A stretch of DNA of 64,000 bases from Flavobacterium alkalisoli (lineage in GTDB: Bacteria > Bacteroidota > Bacteroidia > Flavobacteriales > Flavobacteriaceae). The position numbers were made by a program, and so were the translations under genes. The DNA is taken from the NCBI RefSeq assembly GCF_008000935.1, contig NZ_CP042831.1:1178001-1242000 (forward strand), given 5' to 3'. Positions within the stretch are counted from its first letter, which is position 1; every line of letters begins with the position of its first letter. This document shows positions 1 to 8,545 of this stretch, one piece after another. The notes under the pieces were generated by a model that was not told the origin of the DNA, did no database searches, and saw only the letters and a program-made list of their open reading frames with translations.

Positions 1-835
1 CTGCACTCCATGTGAAAGAATCTACAGTGCCATCCCATCCTGCAGTAAGGTTGATGTCTGCACCTTTATGGCGAACAATGATGTCATTCTTGTCGGCTTC
101 ATAACCGTCACGCTTCATCTGTAACCATGTTAAATCTCCCTGGGGAGAAAATGCAGGCTGAGTATCATATCCAGGGTTATTTGGAGTAAGGTTCTTAGTG
201 GTTTTGGTTGCCATATCATACTCATACAAATCAGTATTGGTACTTGTGGCATATGCTGTTCCTGATTTTTTCTTAGAAACGTAAACAATATTTCCGTTAG
301 GTGTCCATGTATAATCCTCTTCACCGCCAAAAGGCTTTTGTGGAGAATCATAAGGCTCACCTTTCATTATGTCGGTAAAATTATCGGCATTATCTATAGG
401 AGAATAACCTACATGATTGTGTTTTCCCTCATTCCAGGTATCCCAGTGGCGATAATCCAGTCCGTCATATATTTGTACGGTAGACTTGTCCAGTTCCGGA
501 TAGTAGTCTCCGCCGTTTACTTTTTCAACCTTAATTTCCTGGCTGCTTAAAAGGTACTTTCCGTCCGGTGATACATTACGGTCTTTCAGTAGATTCTTAT
601 AATCTTCAATTTCCTTACCCTCACCTCCGTTAACCGGAATAATGTAAAACTTAGAGTTGAATTCATTCTCGTCTACATCAGGGGTAGATACCTTGTAAAT
701 TATATTCTTTCCGTCTTTAGTAATGCCTAAAGGGCTTATCCTGCCCAGTTTCCATAGCAATTCAGGAGTCATGTGGTCTTGAGCCGTAGCGGTTAATCCC
801 ATAACACTTAAGGTTAAAATAAGTAGTTTTTTCAT
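1..835 (-). CDS. S9 family peptidase, N-terminal part (cut by window edge)
   Basis: The gene reads leftward from an ATG at 835 and runs off the window, so only about 278 N-terminal residues are visible. It begins with a signal peptide (MKKLLILTLSVMGLTATAQ). The rest is a beta-propeller of PD40/WD40-like repeats, with motifs such as ISPLGITKDGKNIIY, VSPDGKYLL and PAFSPQGDLTWLQ. This arrangement is typical of secreted S9 (prolyl oligopeptidase / dipeptidyl peptidase) enzymes, whose alpha/beta hydrolase domain would lie beyond position 1. The catalytic triad is therefore not seen, and a propeller protein without a peptidase domain cannot be excluded. A second, unrelated S9 enzyme lies at 5298-7412. 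Confidence 0.8.
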   Translation of the reverse strand, partial: MKKLLILTLSVMGLTATAQDHMTPELLWKLGRISPLGITKDGKNIIYKVSTPDVDENEFNSKFYIIPVNGGEGKEIEDYKNLLKDRNVSPDGKYLLSSQEIKVEKVNGGDYYPELDKSTVQIYDGLDYRHWDTWNEGKHNHVGYSPIDNADNFTDIMKGEPYDSPQKPFGGEEDYTWTPNGNIVYVSKKKSGTAYATSTNTDLYEYDMATKTTKNLTPNNPGYDTQPAFSPQGDLTWLQMKRDGYEADKNDIIVRHKGADINLTAGWDGTVDSFTWSA

Positions 836-1148
836 TGTTTTTTCTGTTAAGAGGCCCTAAAAGTAAGGATTTTATTTAATAAGGTAAATTTATAAAAAGG
901 AGTAAATTTTTGTTAGAGTAGCAATAAAGCGGTCGATGTATTGTTAAATGTTTGAAAAAAGCATAAAAGAACTGTTTAAAAACATTAAGAGAACGCAGGA
1001 TTGAAAAAATATAGTTATTTTCACGAACTTAAAATGAAAGCCGCATATCAGGTATGGTTATTGATGCAATCGTACGGGTTTTGGCAAATGAGGGAGGCGC
1101 TTAAAAGCACAAAATTTTTACGGTAACGATTATAATTTTTGAAGAAAT
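836..1148. other. 313 bp divergent intergenic region
   Basis: This gap separates the leftward S9 peptidase from the rightward DedA gene, so it should hold both promoters. On the minus strand TACTTTTA, a one-base variant of TAnnTTTG, sits shortly before the peptidase start. On the plus strand TAATTTTTG, with three bases between TA and TTTG, lies just before the DedA start. No convincing gene is visible; a 30-codon reading frame at 1034-1126 has no supporting feature. Confidence 0.5.
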
Positions 1149-1868
1149 ATGGACAGTTTTCACTGGACACAGTTATTAAATCCTGAGTTTTATATTAATC
1201 TTGAAATTGGCGGAGTAGCAGTAGGTATCTATGTAGTACTGTTTATTGTTTTTGCCGAAACCGGCCTTTTTGCCGGATTCTTCCTTCCGGGTGACAGCCT
1301 TTTATTCCTTGCGGGGATTTACAGCGGTGAACTTATGGGTACCCTGTTTAATATTGAGAGCGACTTTTTAAATGTGGTTATCCTTGCACTGCTTGTTGCA
1401 GGTGCCGGTATAGTAGGTAATACGTTTGGTTACTGGTTTGGTGCCAAGAGCGGAAATTACCTATATAACAAGAAAGATACTTTTTGGTTTAAAAAGAAAT
1501 ACCTGTACCAGTCGCACGACTTTTTTGAAAAGCACGGGGGCAGGGCTATTGTTTTTGCCCGTTTCCTTCCTATCATCAGGACATTTGCACCTATTATTGC
1601 AGGTGTTGTAAAAATGGACCGTAAAAAGTTCATGCTTTACAATATAATAAGCTCCATATTATGGGCGTTTACGCTTATATTTTCTGGACACTACCTGTAT
1701 GAGCTGTTCCTTGCAAAACTTAATATAGACCTTAAGTCTTATATAGAATATATAATACTAATCATTATTGCTGTTACAACAGTACCTCTTGTTCTTAATG
1801 CACTTAAAGGTAAAAAAGTTACCGAGGAAGAAGCAGAAGAAGAGGCTGAAAAGCACGGCGACTTTTAA
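1149..1868 (+). CDS. DedA family membrane protein
   Basis: A 239-residue polytopic inner-membrane protein of the DedA (SNARE-associated) family, a group now linked to undecaprenyl-phosphate or phospholipid flipping and membrane homeostasis. The family signatures are visible: an acidic residue in the first re-entrant region (FAETGLFAGFFLPGDSL) and the basic motif FARFLPIIRTFAPIIAGVV around residues 138-156. The C-terminus is charged (many Glu) and probably cytoplasmic. The next gene starts two bases after the stop, so the two are almost certainly cotranscribed. The exact substrate cannot be read from sequence. Confidence 0.9.
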   Translation: MDSFHWTQLLNPEFYINLEIGGVAVGIYVVLFIVFAETGLFAGFFLPGDSLLFLAGIYSGELMGTLFNIESDFLNVVILALLVAGAGIVGNTFGYWFGAKSGNYLYNKKDTFWFKKKYLYQSHDFFEKHGGRAIVFARFLPIIRTFAPIIAGVVKMDRKKFMLYNIISSILWAFTLIFSGHYLYELFLAKLNIDLKSYIEYIILIIIAVTTVPLVLNALKGKKVTEEEAEEEAEKHGDF

Positions 1869-1870
1869 TT

Positions 1871-2983
1871 ATGAACCTTAGCTATTGGGAAATTAAAAAC
1901 TGGTACACAGGTGTAGATTACACCGTGGTAGGCAGCGGCATAGTTGGGCTGCATACCGCGCTTCGCCTTCGTGAACGTTTTCCTGACAGCAAGATTGTAA
2001 TTCTAGAGCAGGGCCCACTTCCGCAGGGTGCCAGTACAAAAAACGCCGGGTTTGCCTGCTTTGGCAGTATTTCCGAAATTATTGAGGATCTTAACAATCA
2101 TACCGAAGAGGATGTTGTGCATCTTATTCATAAACGATGGAACGGCCTTAAGCTTTTAAGGAGGCGTTTGGGCGATGGTGTTTTGGATTACAAACCGTAC
2201 GGAGGTTATGAACTTTTCCTTGAGGATAATACCGACGGTTATGAGGAATGCCTGCGCAAACTTCCGTTTATAAATGATGTGCTTCGCCCGTTGTTTAAGA
2301 ATGATGTCTTTGCAAAAGAGATAGACCGTTTTGACTTTAAAGGGATAAAGGAGTATCTTATCTTTAATCCGTTTGAAGGGCAGATTGATACCGGAAATAT
2401 GATGCAGGCGCTTTTAAAAATTGCCGCTGCAAGTAACATACATATTCTTAACAGCCACAGCGTAACAGGATGGCATGAAAGAGCCGACCATGTTCAGGTT
2501 AATATCGGCGGATTTTCTTTTAATACCAAAAAGCTGCTTTTTGCTACCAATGGTTTTGCTTCCGAACTTACTGATCATGCTGTAAAACCTGCCCGTGCAC
2601 AGGTGCTGATTACAGAACCTATACCAAACCTTGATATTCGCGGGACTTTCCATATTGAGAAAGGTTATTACTACTTTAGGAATATTGAAAACCGTATTCT
2701 TTTTGGCGGGGCAAGAAATCTTGATTTTGAAGGTGAGACCACTACTGAATTTGGGGAAACCGACCTGATACAAAACAGACTGGAGCAACTACTTAAAGAA
2801 GTGATCTTGCCAAATACCGATTTTACCATTGCACACCGTTGGAGCGGTATTATGGGTATGGGCAGCCATAAAAAACCTATAGTAGAGAAGGTGTCAGAAC
2901 ACGTTTACTGTGGCGTAAGGCTTGGTGGTATGGGTGTGGCTATAGGAAGCCTTATTGGTGCTGAACTGGCTGATTTGGTTTAA
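1871..2983 (+). CDS. FAD-dependent oxidoreductase (DadA/glycine oxidase type)
   Basis: A 370-residue flavoprotein of the D-amino-acid oxidase (DAO) superfamily. An N-terminal Rossmann motif, VVGSGIVGLHTALRLRE, lies at about residues 20-36, followed by ILEQGPLPQGASTKNAGF, which fits the flavin-binding loop of DadA/glycine-oxidase proteins. A C-terminal strand-rich segment (VYCGVRLGGMGVAIGS) closes the FAD site. There is no signal peptide, so it should be cytoplasmic. The start lies two bases after the DedA stop. The substrate is unknown: an amino acid or amine is the family expectation. The 3' end overlaps the convergent GNAT gene by 32 bases. Confidence 0.88.
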   Translation: MNLSYWEIKNWYTGVDYTVVGSGIVGLHTALRLRERFPDSKIVILEQGPLPQGASTKNAGFACFGSISEIIEDLNNHTEEDVVHLIHKRWNGLKLLRRRLGDGVLDYKPYGGYELFLEDNTDGYEECLRKLPFINDVLRPLFKNDVFAKEIDRFDFKGIKEYLIFNPFEGQIDTGNMMQALLKIAAASNIHILNSHSVTGWHERADHVQVNIGGFSFNTKKLLFATNGFASELTDHAVKPARAQVLITEPIPNLDIRGTFHIEKGYYYFRNIENRILFGGARNLDFEGETTTEFGETDLIQNRLEQLLKEVILPNTDFTIAHRWSGIMGMGSHKKPIVEKVSEHVYCGVRLGGMGVAIGSLIGAELADLV

Positions 2984-3482
2984 GGCTTCTTTTTATCAGA
3001 TAAATATATCCTTCATGGCCGTCAAAATCATAATCTTTTGTTCTTGTTAGGCCTATTTTTTCCAAAACTCTTATTGAGGAGCTGTTATTTTTCATTACTC
3101 TTCCTATAATAATTGGAATTCTAAATTTATTAAATCCTACTTCAATACATTTTTTAGCTGCTTCGGTGGCATATCCCATGTTCCAATAGTGTCTGAAAAA
3201 ACGGAAACCAATATCGTATTCATTTTTATCTGAAGAATATTTTAATCCGCACCATCCTAAAAAAGCATTGTCATCTTTACGGATTACAGCCCATCTGCCT
3301 AATCCATATCTTTTATACTGGTCATATTCTGCCAAAAATTGTTTTGCAGCTTCTAAATTTTCAAAAGGGATGTCTCCGGTATATTGTAAAACTTCGGTAT
3401 CCTCATTTAATAAATAAAAATAGTATGCATCATTTACAGATAGCTCTCTTAGTATAAGTCTTTCAGTTATGAAGGGTTTCAT
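2952..3482 (-). CDS. GNAT family N-acetyltransferase (RimJ/RimL-like)
   Basis: A 176-residue acetyltransferase of the RimJ/RimL type (Acetyltransf_3). It opens with TERLILRELSVNDAYYFYLL, the usual start of this group, and carries the acetyl-CoA-binding region around GYATEAAKKCIEVGFNKF at about residues 105-122. Such enzymes acetylate N-termini of ribosomal proteins, antibiotics or small amines; the target here cannot be inferred. Its 3' end overlaps the 3' end of the convergent oxidoreductase gene. A perfect -7 element lies upstream at 3505-3512. Confidence 0.88.
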   Translation of the reverse strand: MKPFITERLILRELSVNDAYYFYLLNEDTEVLQYTGDIPFENLEAAKQFLAEYDQYKRYGLGRWAVIRKDDNAFLGWCGLKYSSDKNEYDIGFRFFRHYWNMGYATEAAKKCIEVGFNKFRIPIIIGRVMKNNSSSIRVLEKIGLTRTKDYDFDGHEGYIYLIKRSLKPNQPVQHQ

Positions 3483-3504
3483 GTTTACATAATAACAGTT
3501 TTAA

Positions 3505-3512
3505 CAAATGTA
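3505..3512 (-). promoter_or_regulatory. -7 promoter element for the GNAT gene
   Basis: On the minus strand this reads TACATTTG, an exact match to the Bacteroidetes TAnnTTTG element, 22 bases before the ATG at 3482. The only TTG near the -33 position is 14 bases away, which is short. Confidence 0.5.
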
Positions 3513-3542
3513 AATATTTTACTAATCAATAGGATAAGCATA

Positions 3543-3571
3543 TTGTCATTGCTAACTAATTTGTAATTTCG
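3543..3571 (+). promoter_or_regulatory. Candidate promoter of mtgA
   Basis: TTG at 3543-3545 and TAATTTCG at 3564-3571 are separated by 18 bases. The -7 box differs from TAnnTTTG by one base. The ATG of mtgA follows at 3600. Confidence 0.4.
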
Positions 3572-3599
3572 CTATATCAATCATCTTTACTATTGTTTT

Positions 3600-4301
3600 A
3601 TGCTGCGAAAAATATTCCGCTTTCTTTTTAAGTTATTCCTTTGGTTTATTGCGCTTTCGGTATTTTCTGTCTTGCTTTTAAGGTTTGTGCCTGTGCCGTG
3701 TACCCCGTTAATGGTTATTCGTGCTTTTGAGCAAAAAGCCGATGGCGAGGAAATGCACAGCAGCCATGACTGGGTATCTATAGACGAAATATCGGTACAC
3801 ATGCAAAAGGCGGTGATTGCGAGTGAAGATGATACTTTCCTTACGCATAATGGCTTTAACTTTAAGGCGATGCAAAAGGCTTATGAAAGCAATAAGAAAG
3901 GTAAAAAACTAAAAGGCGGAAGTACCATTAGCCAGCAAACGGCAAAAAATGTTTTTTTATGGCAGGGCAGGAGCTATGTGCGTAAAGGGCTTGAGGCTTA
4001 CTTTACGATGCTTATAGAGCTGCTTTGGAGCAAGGAACGCATTATGGAAGTATATCTTAACAGTATAGAAATGGGCGATGGTGTATATGGCGTTCAGGCA
4101 GCGGCACAGCACTGGTACCATAAGGATGCTAAAGACCTTACGGCTTATGAGGCGGCGGGTATAGCTGCAATACTCCCAAATCCGCTTAAATACAGAGCGA
4201 CAAATTCATCAGGATACATAAACAGAAGGAAAGGGAAGATTGTGAGGCTTATGCGTTATGTTCAACTTGATTATAATGCGGAAGCAAAGGATGAGAAATA
4301 A
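3600..4301 (+). CDS. mtgA: Monofunctional peptidoglycan glycosyltransferase MtgA
   Basis: A 233-residue GT51 enzyme that polymerises lipid II into glycan strands at the outer face of the inner membrane. One N-terminal transmembrane helix (about residues 5-27) is followed by a lone transglycosylase domain with no transpeptidase domain. The conserved motifs are present: the catalytic glutamate region IASEDDTFLTHNGF, GGSTISQQTAKN, and the second catalytic region MEVYLNSIEMGDGVYGVQ. Length matches the family. The downstream LpxR-like gene starts inside its 3' end, so the two are probably cotranscribed as an envelope-maintenance pair. Confidence 0.95.
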   Translation: MLRKIFRFLFKLFLWFIALSVFSVLLLRFVPVPCTPLMVIRAFEQKADGEEMHSSHDWVSIDEISVHMQKAVIASEDDTFLTHNGFNFKAMQKAYESNKKGKKLKGGSTISQQTAKNVFLWQGRSYVRKGLEAYFTMLIELLWSKERIMEVYLNSIEMGDGVYGVQAAAQHWYHKDAKDLTAYEAAGIAAILPNPLKYRATNSSGYINRRKGKIVRLMRYVQLDYNAEAKDEK

Positions 4302-5241
4302 AAGACTGCTATTACCGCTTCTTTTATGCTTTGGGTCTTTGTTTGCACAAAAGCCCAAAGAGATTGGCCTTATATCCGATAACGACCTTTATACTTCCTT
4401 TAAACACGATCGCTATTACACAAACGGAATAGAACTTTTTTACCGTTACCTGGCCTATACCGGAGACGAAAAGGTCGCTAAGGTTATTGGTGAAGTAAAG
4501 GCGGGGCAGTACATGTACAATCCGCAGAGTGTAAAGGCTGAAGAAATTAATGTGCACGACAGGCCTTTTGCGGGCTATCTTTTTGCTCAGGCAGGTGCCA
4601 ATGTTTTTTATAAAAGCGAAAGTGTACTGAAGCTTAATTTTGAGTTGGGTATTGTAGGTAAGGAGTCTTTAGCAGAGGCTTTTCAGAAAGGACTGCACAA
4701 TGTATTCAACTATCCTAAAGTAAGGGGCTGGGAATACCAGATACATACTGCATTAGGGGTTCAGGTAGGGGCATTTTATTCCCATAAAGTGCTTGCTAAG
4801 CAACTGCATGAAAAAGTAGACCTGCATTTTCTGGCAAAGGCCAAAGCAGGAACCATTTTTACAGGAATAACTGCCGGGCCAATGATGCGTATAAGTTTTA
4901 AAAGGCCATTAAAGCCGGTGTATGATTCTACATTATATGGTGCTACCTTAAGTGAGGGGAATAATAAGTGCGGAGACCAAACCCGTGAGTTTTTTCTTTT
5001 TATAAGCCCTAAGGTAAATTACCAGATATATGATGCTACTATACAGGGTAGCCTGTTTAATGATGAAAGTCCGGTAACTTTTCCGCTTATCCCATGGCGA
5101 TTTGAAGCCGAAACAGGAGTAATGTACCGCAAAAACAGCTGGAACCTTTCCTTCTCGTTCAACTATCAGGGGAAAGAGCTTACCAATAACGTTATACAGG
5201 GCTTTTACTACGGTAGGATAGGAGTAAGCTATTTGTTATAA
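4276..5241 (+). CDS. LpxR-like lipid A deacylase family outer-membrane protein
   Basis: About 321 residues with a signal peptide ending near LLCFGSLFAQ. The mature protein starts with ISDNDLYTSFKHDRYYTNG, which matches the Asn-Asp pair and following region of the LpxR/DUF2219 barrel that removes the 3'-acyloxyacyl group of lipid A at the outer membrane. The remainder alternates as expected for a beta-barrel and ends in an aromatic strand (YYGRIGVSYLL). Starts at 4258, 4276 and 4291 are all possible; 4276 and 4291 give clean signal peptides. It overlaps the mtgA 3' end. The family assignment is good, but enzymatic activity is inferred. Confidence 0.78.
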   Translation: MRKQRMRNKRLLLPLLLCFGSLFAQKPKEIGLISDNDLYTSFKHDRYYTNGIELFYRYLAYTGDEKVAKVIGEVKAGQYMYNPQSVKAEEINVHDRPFAGYLFAQAGANVFYKSESVLKLNFELGIVGKESLAEAFQKGLHNVFNYPKVRGWEYQIHTALGVQVGAFYSHKVLAKQLHEKVDLHFLAKAKAGTIFTGITAGPMMRISFKRPLKPVYDSTLYGATLSEGNNKCGDQTREFFLFISPKVNYQIYDATIQGSLFNDESPVTFPLIPWRFEAETGVMYRKNSWNLSFSFNYQGKELTNNVIQGFYYGRIGVSYLL

Positions 5242-5243
5242 AA

Positions 5244-5271
5244 AAGACCCTGCTACAGCAGGGTCTTTTTT
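5244..5271. terminator. Bidirectional Rho-independent terminator
   Basis: The stem GACCCTGCT/AGCAGGGTC, with a tiny loop, is flanked by an A-run and a T-run. It can serve both the LpxR-like gene (plus) and the converging prolyl oligopeptidase gene (minus). Confidence 0.9.
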
Positions 5272-5297
5272 GTGTCATTTCAACATTAGGGAAGTCT

Positions 5298-7412
5298 CTA
5301 TTTTCTCTTAGGTTCTGCTCCCATATTATAAAGGGCAAAAGCCTGAATATCGGAATACTCCTCGATCATTTGTGTTATCGATTTTCCTGCCCCGTGTCCG
5401 GCATTAACGCCGATACGGATTAATACAGGATTCGGGCCTTTTTGCTTTGCCTGTAGCTGTGCGGCAAACTTAAAACTGTGTGCAGGAACCACTCGGTCAT
5501 CATGGTCGCCCGTTGTAACAAGTGTAGCAGGATACTGAACGCCTTCTTTTACATTGTGAACCGGAGAATAACCTTTTAGGTATTCAAACATTTCAGCACT
5601 GTCTTCTGCCGTTCCGTAATCATAAGCCCATCCCGCACCTGCGGTAAAGGTATGGTAGCGCAACATATCCAGTACGCCTACTGCCGGTAAAGCTACTTTC
5701 ATAAGATCAGGGCGCTGTGTCATAGTAGCGCCTACCAGTAATCCTCCGTTAGAACCTCCGCTTATGGCAAGATAATCCGATGAAGTGTAGTTATTGGCAA
5801 TAAGGTATTCTGCAGCAGCAATAAAATCGTCAAACACGTTTTGTTTGTGTGTTTTGGTTCCGGCATCGTGCCATTCTTTACCATATTCACCACCACCTCT
5901 CAGGTTAGCCACAGCATAAATACCTCCGTTTTCCATCCATACGGCATTAGTAATGCTGAATGATGGTGTAAGGCTTATATTAAACCCTCCATAACCATAT
6001 AGTATTGTTGGGTTGTGGCCGTTTAGTTCAAGGTCTTTTCTGTGGGTTATTATCATTGGTATTTTAGTGCCGTCTTTAGAGGTATAAAATACCTGTTTTG
6101 ATACATAATCGTCGCTGTTAAAGTCTACTTTGGGTTTTTGGTAAACTCTAGATTCTCCTGTTGCAGGGTTGTAAGAGTATATAGTACCCGGAGTGATGTA
6201 GTTTGTAAATGAATAGTAAAGTGTCTTTTCATCTTTCTTGCCGCCGAATCCTCCGGCAGAACCAATACCAGGTAACTCTACATTGCGTACCAGTTTTCCG
6301 TTATAGTCGTATTGTTCCACAACCGAAACGGCATCTTTCATGTACTCTGCAAAAATATATCCTGAACCTGTTGAAGGGCTTAATACATTCTTCGTTTCCG
6401 GAATAAGGTCTTTCCATTTGGAAGGTACAGGGTTAGAAGCGTCTGCTGTAACTATCCTGTTGTTAGGAGCATTGTAATTAGTAGCGATAATTAATCTTGT
6501 GCCCTCATTGTCTAAAATATGTGTGTCGGTATCAAAATTATCTATAATGGTTACTATAGGGCTGTTGGCTTTGGTAAGGTCTTTAATATAGAGTTCGTTA
6601 CCCGATGTAGAGTTTGCTGCCGATATAACCAGATACTTTTGATCTTCGGTAACATTAGCACCCACATACCTTCTTTTTTGTTTGTCGCCAAAAATTACTT
6701 TATCGTCTTTTTGCGGTGTGCCCAGTTTGTGGTAATACAGTTTATGCTGATCGGTCTTTGCAGAAAGCTCGCTGCCTGTTGGTTTTTCATAGCTTGAATA
6801 GTAAAATCCGTCGCTGTCTTTCCATGAAATACCACTAAACTTAACGTCTACTAAAGTTTCGCCTACAAGTTTTTTGGTTTCTGTATCTATTACAAAAACT
6901 TTTCTCCAGTCGCTTCCCCCTTCTGAAATGGAGTAGGCGGCCAAATCACCTTTTTTGGTAAAGCTAACACCGCTAAGTGATGTGGTACCATCTTTAGAGA
7001 AAGTATTAGGGTCAAGAAAAACCTCTTCTGCACCGGTTACGTCCCTGCGGTATAATACCGACTGGTTTTGTAAACCATCGTTTTTATAATAGTAAGTGTA
7101 ATTGCCTTCCTTAAACGGAGCCGATATCCTTTCATAATTCCACAGCTGTTGCATGCGGTTCTTTATCTCCTCCCTAAACGGTATCTGTTTCAGATAGGCA
7201 AAAGTTACCTCATTTTCTGCTTTAACCCATTCTGCCGTTTCTGCAGAGCGGTCGTCTTCCAGCCAACGGTATGGGTCCTGCACTTTAGTGCCAAAATAAT
7301 CGTCTGTCTGGTTACCTTTCTTTGTTTCGGGATATCTAATCTCTCCTTTTTGTGTTTGTGCGTTCATGCTAAGACTGCAAGCCAAAGCCATGCCTAAAAT
7401 CGTTTTATTCAT
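5298..7412 (-). CDS. Prolyl oligopeptidase (S9A)
   Basis: A 704-residue serine peptidase that cuts short peptides after proline. After a signal-like N-terminus (about 20 residues) comes [19 protein letters not shown] with DPYRWLEDD, the standard start of S9A enzymes, then a seven-bladed propeller, then the alpha/beta hydrolase domain. The triad is visible: Ser554 in SGGSNGG, Asp about 639 in GDHDDRV and His673 in NAGHGAG. Length matches the family. The signal peptide suggests a periplasmic or secreted enzyme rather than the cytosolic eukaryotic type. It probably has its own promoter (7435-7442) and shares a terminator with the gene on its 3' side. Confidence 0.96.
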   Translation of the reverse strand: MNKTILGMALACSLSMNAQTQKGEIRYPETKKGNQTDDYFGTKVQDPYRWLEDDRSAETAEWVKAENEVTFAYLKQIPFREEIKNRMQQLWNYERISAPFKEGNYTYYYKNDGLQNQSVLYRRDVTGAEEVFLDPNTFSKDGTTSLSGVSFTKKGDLAAYSISEGGSDWRKVFVIDTETKKLVGETLVDVKFSGISWKDSDGFYYSSYEKPTGSELSAKTDQHKLYYHKLGTPQKDDKVIFGDKQKRRYVGANVTEDQKYLVISAANSTSGNELYIKDLTKANSPIVTIIDNFDTDTHILDNEGTRLIIATNYNAPNNRIVTADASNPVPSKWKDLIPETKNVLSPSTGSGYIFAEYMKDAVSVVEQYDYNGKLVRNVELPGIGSAGGFGGKKDEKTLYYSFTNYITPGTIYSYNPATGESRVYQKPKVDFNSDDYVSKQVFYTSKDGTKIPMIITHRKDLELNGHNPTILYGYGGFNISLTPSFSITNAVWMENGGIYAVANLRGGGEYGKEWHDAGTKTHKQNVFDDFIAAAEYLIANNYTSSDYLAISGGSNGGLLVGATMTQRPDLMKVALPAVGVLDMLRYHTFTAGAGWAYDYGTAEDSAEMFEYLKGYSPVHNVKEGVQYPATLVTTGDHDDRVVPAHSFKFAAQLQAKQKGPNPVLIRIGVNAGHGAGKSITQMIEEYSDIQAFALYNMGAEPKRK

Positions 7413-7434
7413 TCTGGCTTAATTTGATTATACA

Positions 7435-7442
7435 CAAAAATA
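7435..7442 (-). promoter_or_regulatory. -7 promoter element for prolyl oligopeptidase
   Basis: It reads TATTTTTG on the minus strand, an exact TAnnTTTG match, 23 bases before the ATG at 7412. No clear -33 TTG is seen. Confidence 0.5.
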
Positions 7443-7456
7443 AGGAAATAGGCTTA

Positions 7457-7831
7457 TCAGCTGAACAGCGGACTGTATTTTTGACGGTATTTATAAATTA
7501 ATATACCGTTTAGGGCTACCACCACTATGGCTGTTGCTATTGCAGGCACATCTAAGAACATGTGGAACAGCAATATATTAAGCGAAATAGGCGCTAAAAG
7601 CAGTATGGCAAACGGTACCCATTTTTTGGCTAACAGCATGATCCCAATAACAACTTCAAAAAAGGCAACAACATATAAAACATAGCCTGTTTCTGCAAGG
7701 GAGTTCATAAAGTTGGCGGCTGCTTCGGGAGGTTGTGGTAGGGGAATAAAAGGACGGAATTTGTTTAACCCGAATACCAAAAGGATAACACCTAAAAGTA
7801 TTCGTATAATCTTTGTGAATTGTGAATTCAT
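7457..7831 (-). CDS. DoxX family membrane protein
   Basis: A 124-residue protein with four predicted membrane helices (about residues 8-24, 48-66, 72-90 and 95-112) and the DoxX-type pattern ILLGVILLVFGLNKF near the N-terminus followed by a helix with GIMLLAKKW. DoxX-like proteins are small quinone- or redox-associated membrane proteins whose biochemical role is mostly unassigned. It sits alone between the oligopeptidase and the metal-uptake-like operon. A second DoxX-like protein is at 42164-42547. Confidence 0.75.
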   Translation of the reverse strand: MNSQFTKIIRILLGVILLVFGLNKFRPFIPLPQPPEAAANFMNSLAETGYVLYVVAFFEVVIGIMLLAKKWVPFAILLLAPISLNILLFHMFLDVPAIATAIVVVALNGILIYKYRQKYSPLFS

Positions 7832-7913
7832 AATTTAGTGTTTTGGTGATAGTAATAATATTTTAACTAAATTAATGAATATTTAAATAAAATGTTAACT
7901 TAAAATTATTTAA

Positions 7914-7946
7914 TTGTGAACACCCTTATCAACAGGGTGTTCACAA
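7914..7946 (-). terminator. Strong hairpin after the lipoprotein gene
   Basis: A perfect 13 bp stem (7914-7926 with 7934-7946) with a 7-base loop begins 9 bases after the stop codon of the minus-strand lipoprotein. The tail is AT-rich rather than a pure T-run. It probably ends the TonB receptor operon. Confidence 0.75.
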
Positions 7947-7954
7947 TGAGAAAG

Positions 7955-8527
7955 TTACGGCTGCACCACGTTTATCGTGAATGTAACAGTAGCATCTGTA
8001 TTGCCTCCTGCGTTTGTAATGTTACCATTGCTTACACCTTCGGCAGTCTTGTTTGGCTCATGCCTAAGGGTAATAGTAAGGTTGCCTGAAGTTGCTGTTG
8101 CACTGGCCTGATAAGTAAACTGCAGTCCAATAGGGTTTCCGTTTATATCTTCATCGGCATAAGTAAATGTGCCTAAACCATTTTGCTGATAGAACAGCTG
8201 GTGCTCGTCACCTTCTTCATGTATTTCTTCTGTAATGTCTTCCGTAGGATTGGCAAGTTCGTTTAAAAAGCTAACAGTACCGTTGTAATTAATACCAGCT
8301 GTAAAGTCCCCCGAAACGGTTACAACTGGAGCATCAGGCCCGTCGCCGTCAAGGTCGCGTGACTGAAGTACAATGGCTTCTCCGCCGCCCTGTGGTGTAA
8401 AGGTTGCCGTGATGGTTGTTATTACCTCCTCCTCATTTACCGGTACTAAAGCATCGTCGTCGCTGCTACATGATGTAAATGATACTGTTGCAATTAAGGC
8501 TAATAATGAAATTTTTAAGTTTTTCAT
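7955..8527 (-). CDS. Lipoprotein encoded after the TonB receptor
   Basis: A 190-residue predicted lipoprotein with lipobox SFTSCSSDDD (Cys20). The acidic SDDD after the Cys is common in Bacteroidetes surface-exported lipoproteins. The body is beta-rich with two repeated-looking blocks (TITATFTPQGGGEAIVLQS and LQFTYQASATATSGNLTITL) and an acidic loop EEIHEEGDEHQ that could bind a metal. Similar proteins next to TonB receptors are often labelled type 1 periplasmic-binding fold by automated pipelines, but I cannot confirm a fold. It starts 18 bases after the receptor stop, so it is very likely a partner of that receptor. Confidence 0.7.
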   Translation of the reverse strand: MKNLKISLLALIATVSFTSCSSDDDALVPVNEEEVITTITATFTPQGGGEAIVLQSRDLDGDGPDAPVVTVSGDFTAGINYNGTVSFLNELANPTEDITEEIHEEGDEHQLFYQQNGLGTFTYADEDINGNPIGLQFTYQASATATSGNLTITLRHEPNKTAEGVSNGNITNAGGNTDATVTFTINVVQP

Positions 8528-8545
8528 GAATACTTGTTTTTATGA

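Noticed and set aside
948..1004. 18-codon frame starting MFEKSIKELF
   Set aside because: Too short and isolated, with no supporting feature.
1034..1126. 30-codon reading frame upstream of the DedA gene
   Set aside because: No promoter, signal or composition bias marks it and it lies in a divergent intergenic region; chance frame is likely.
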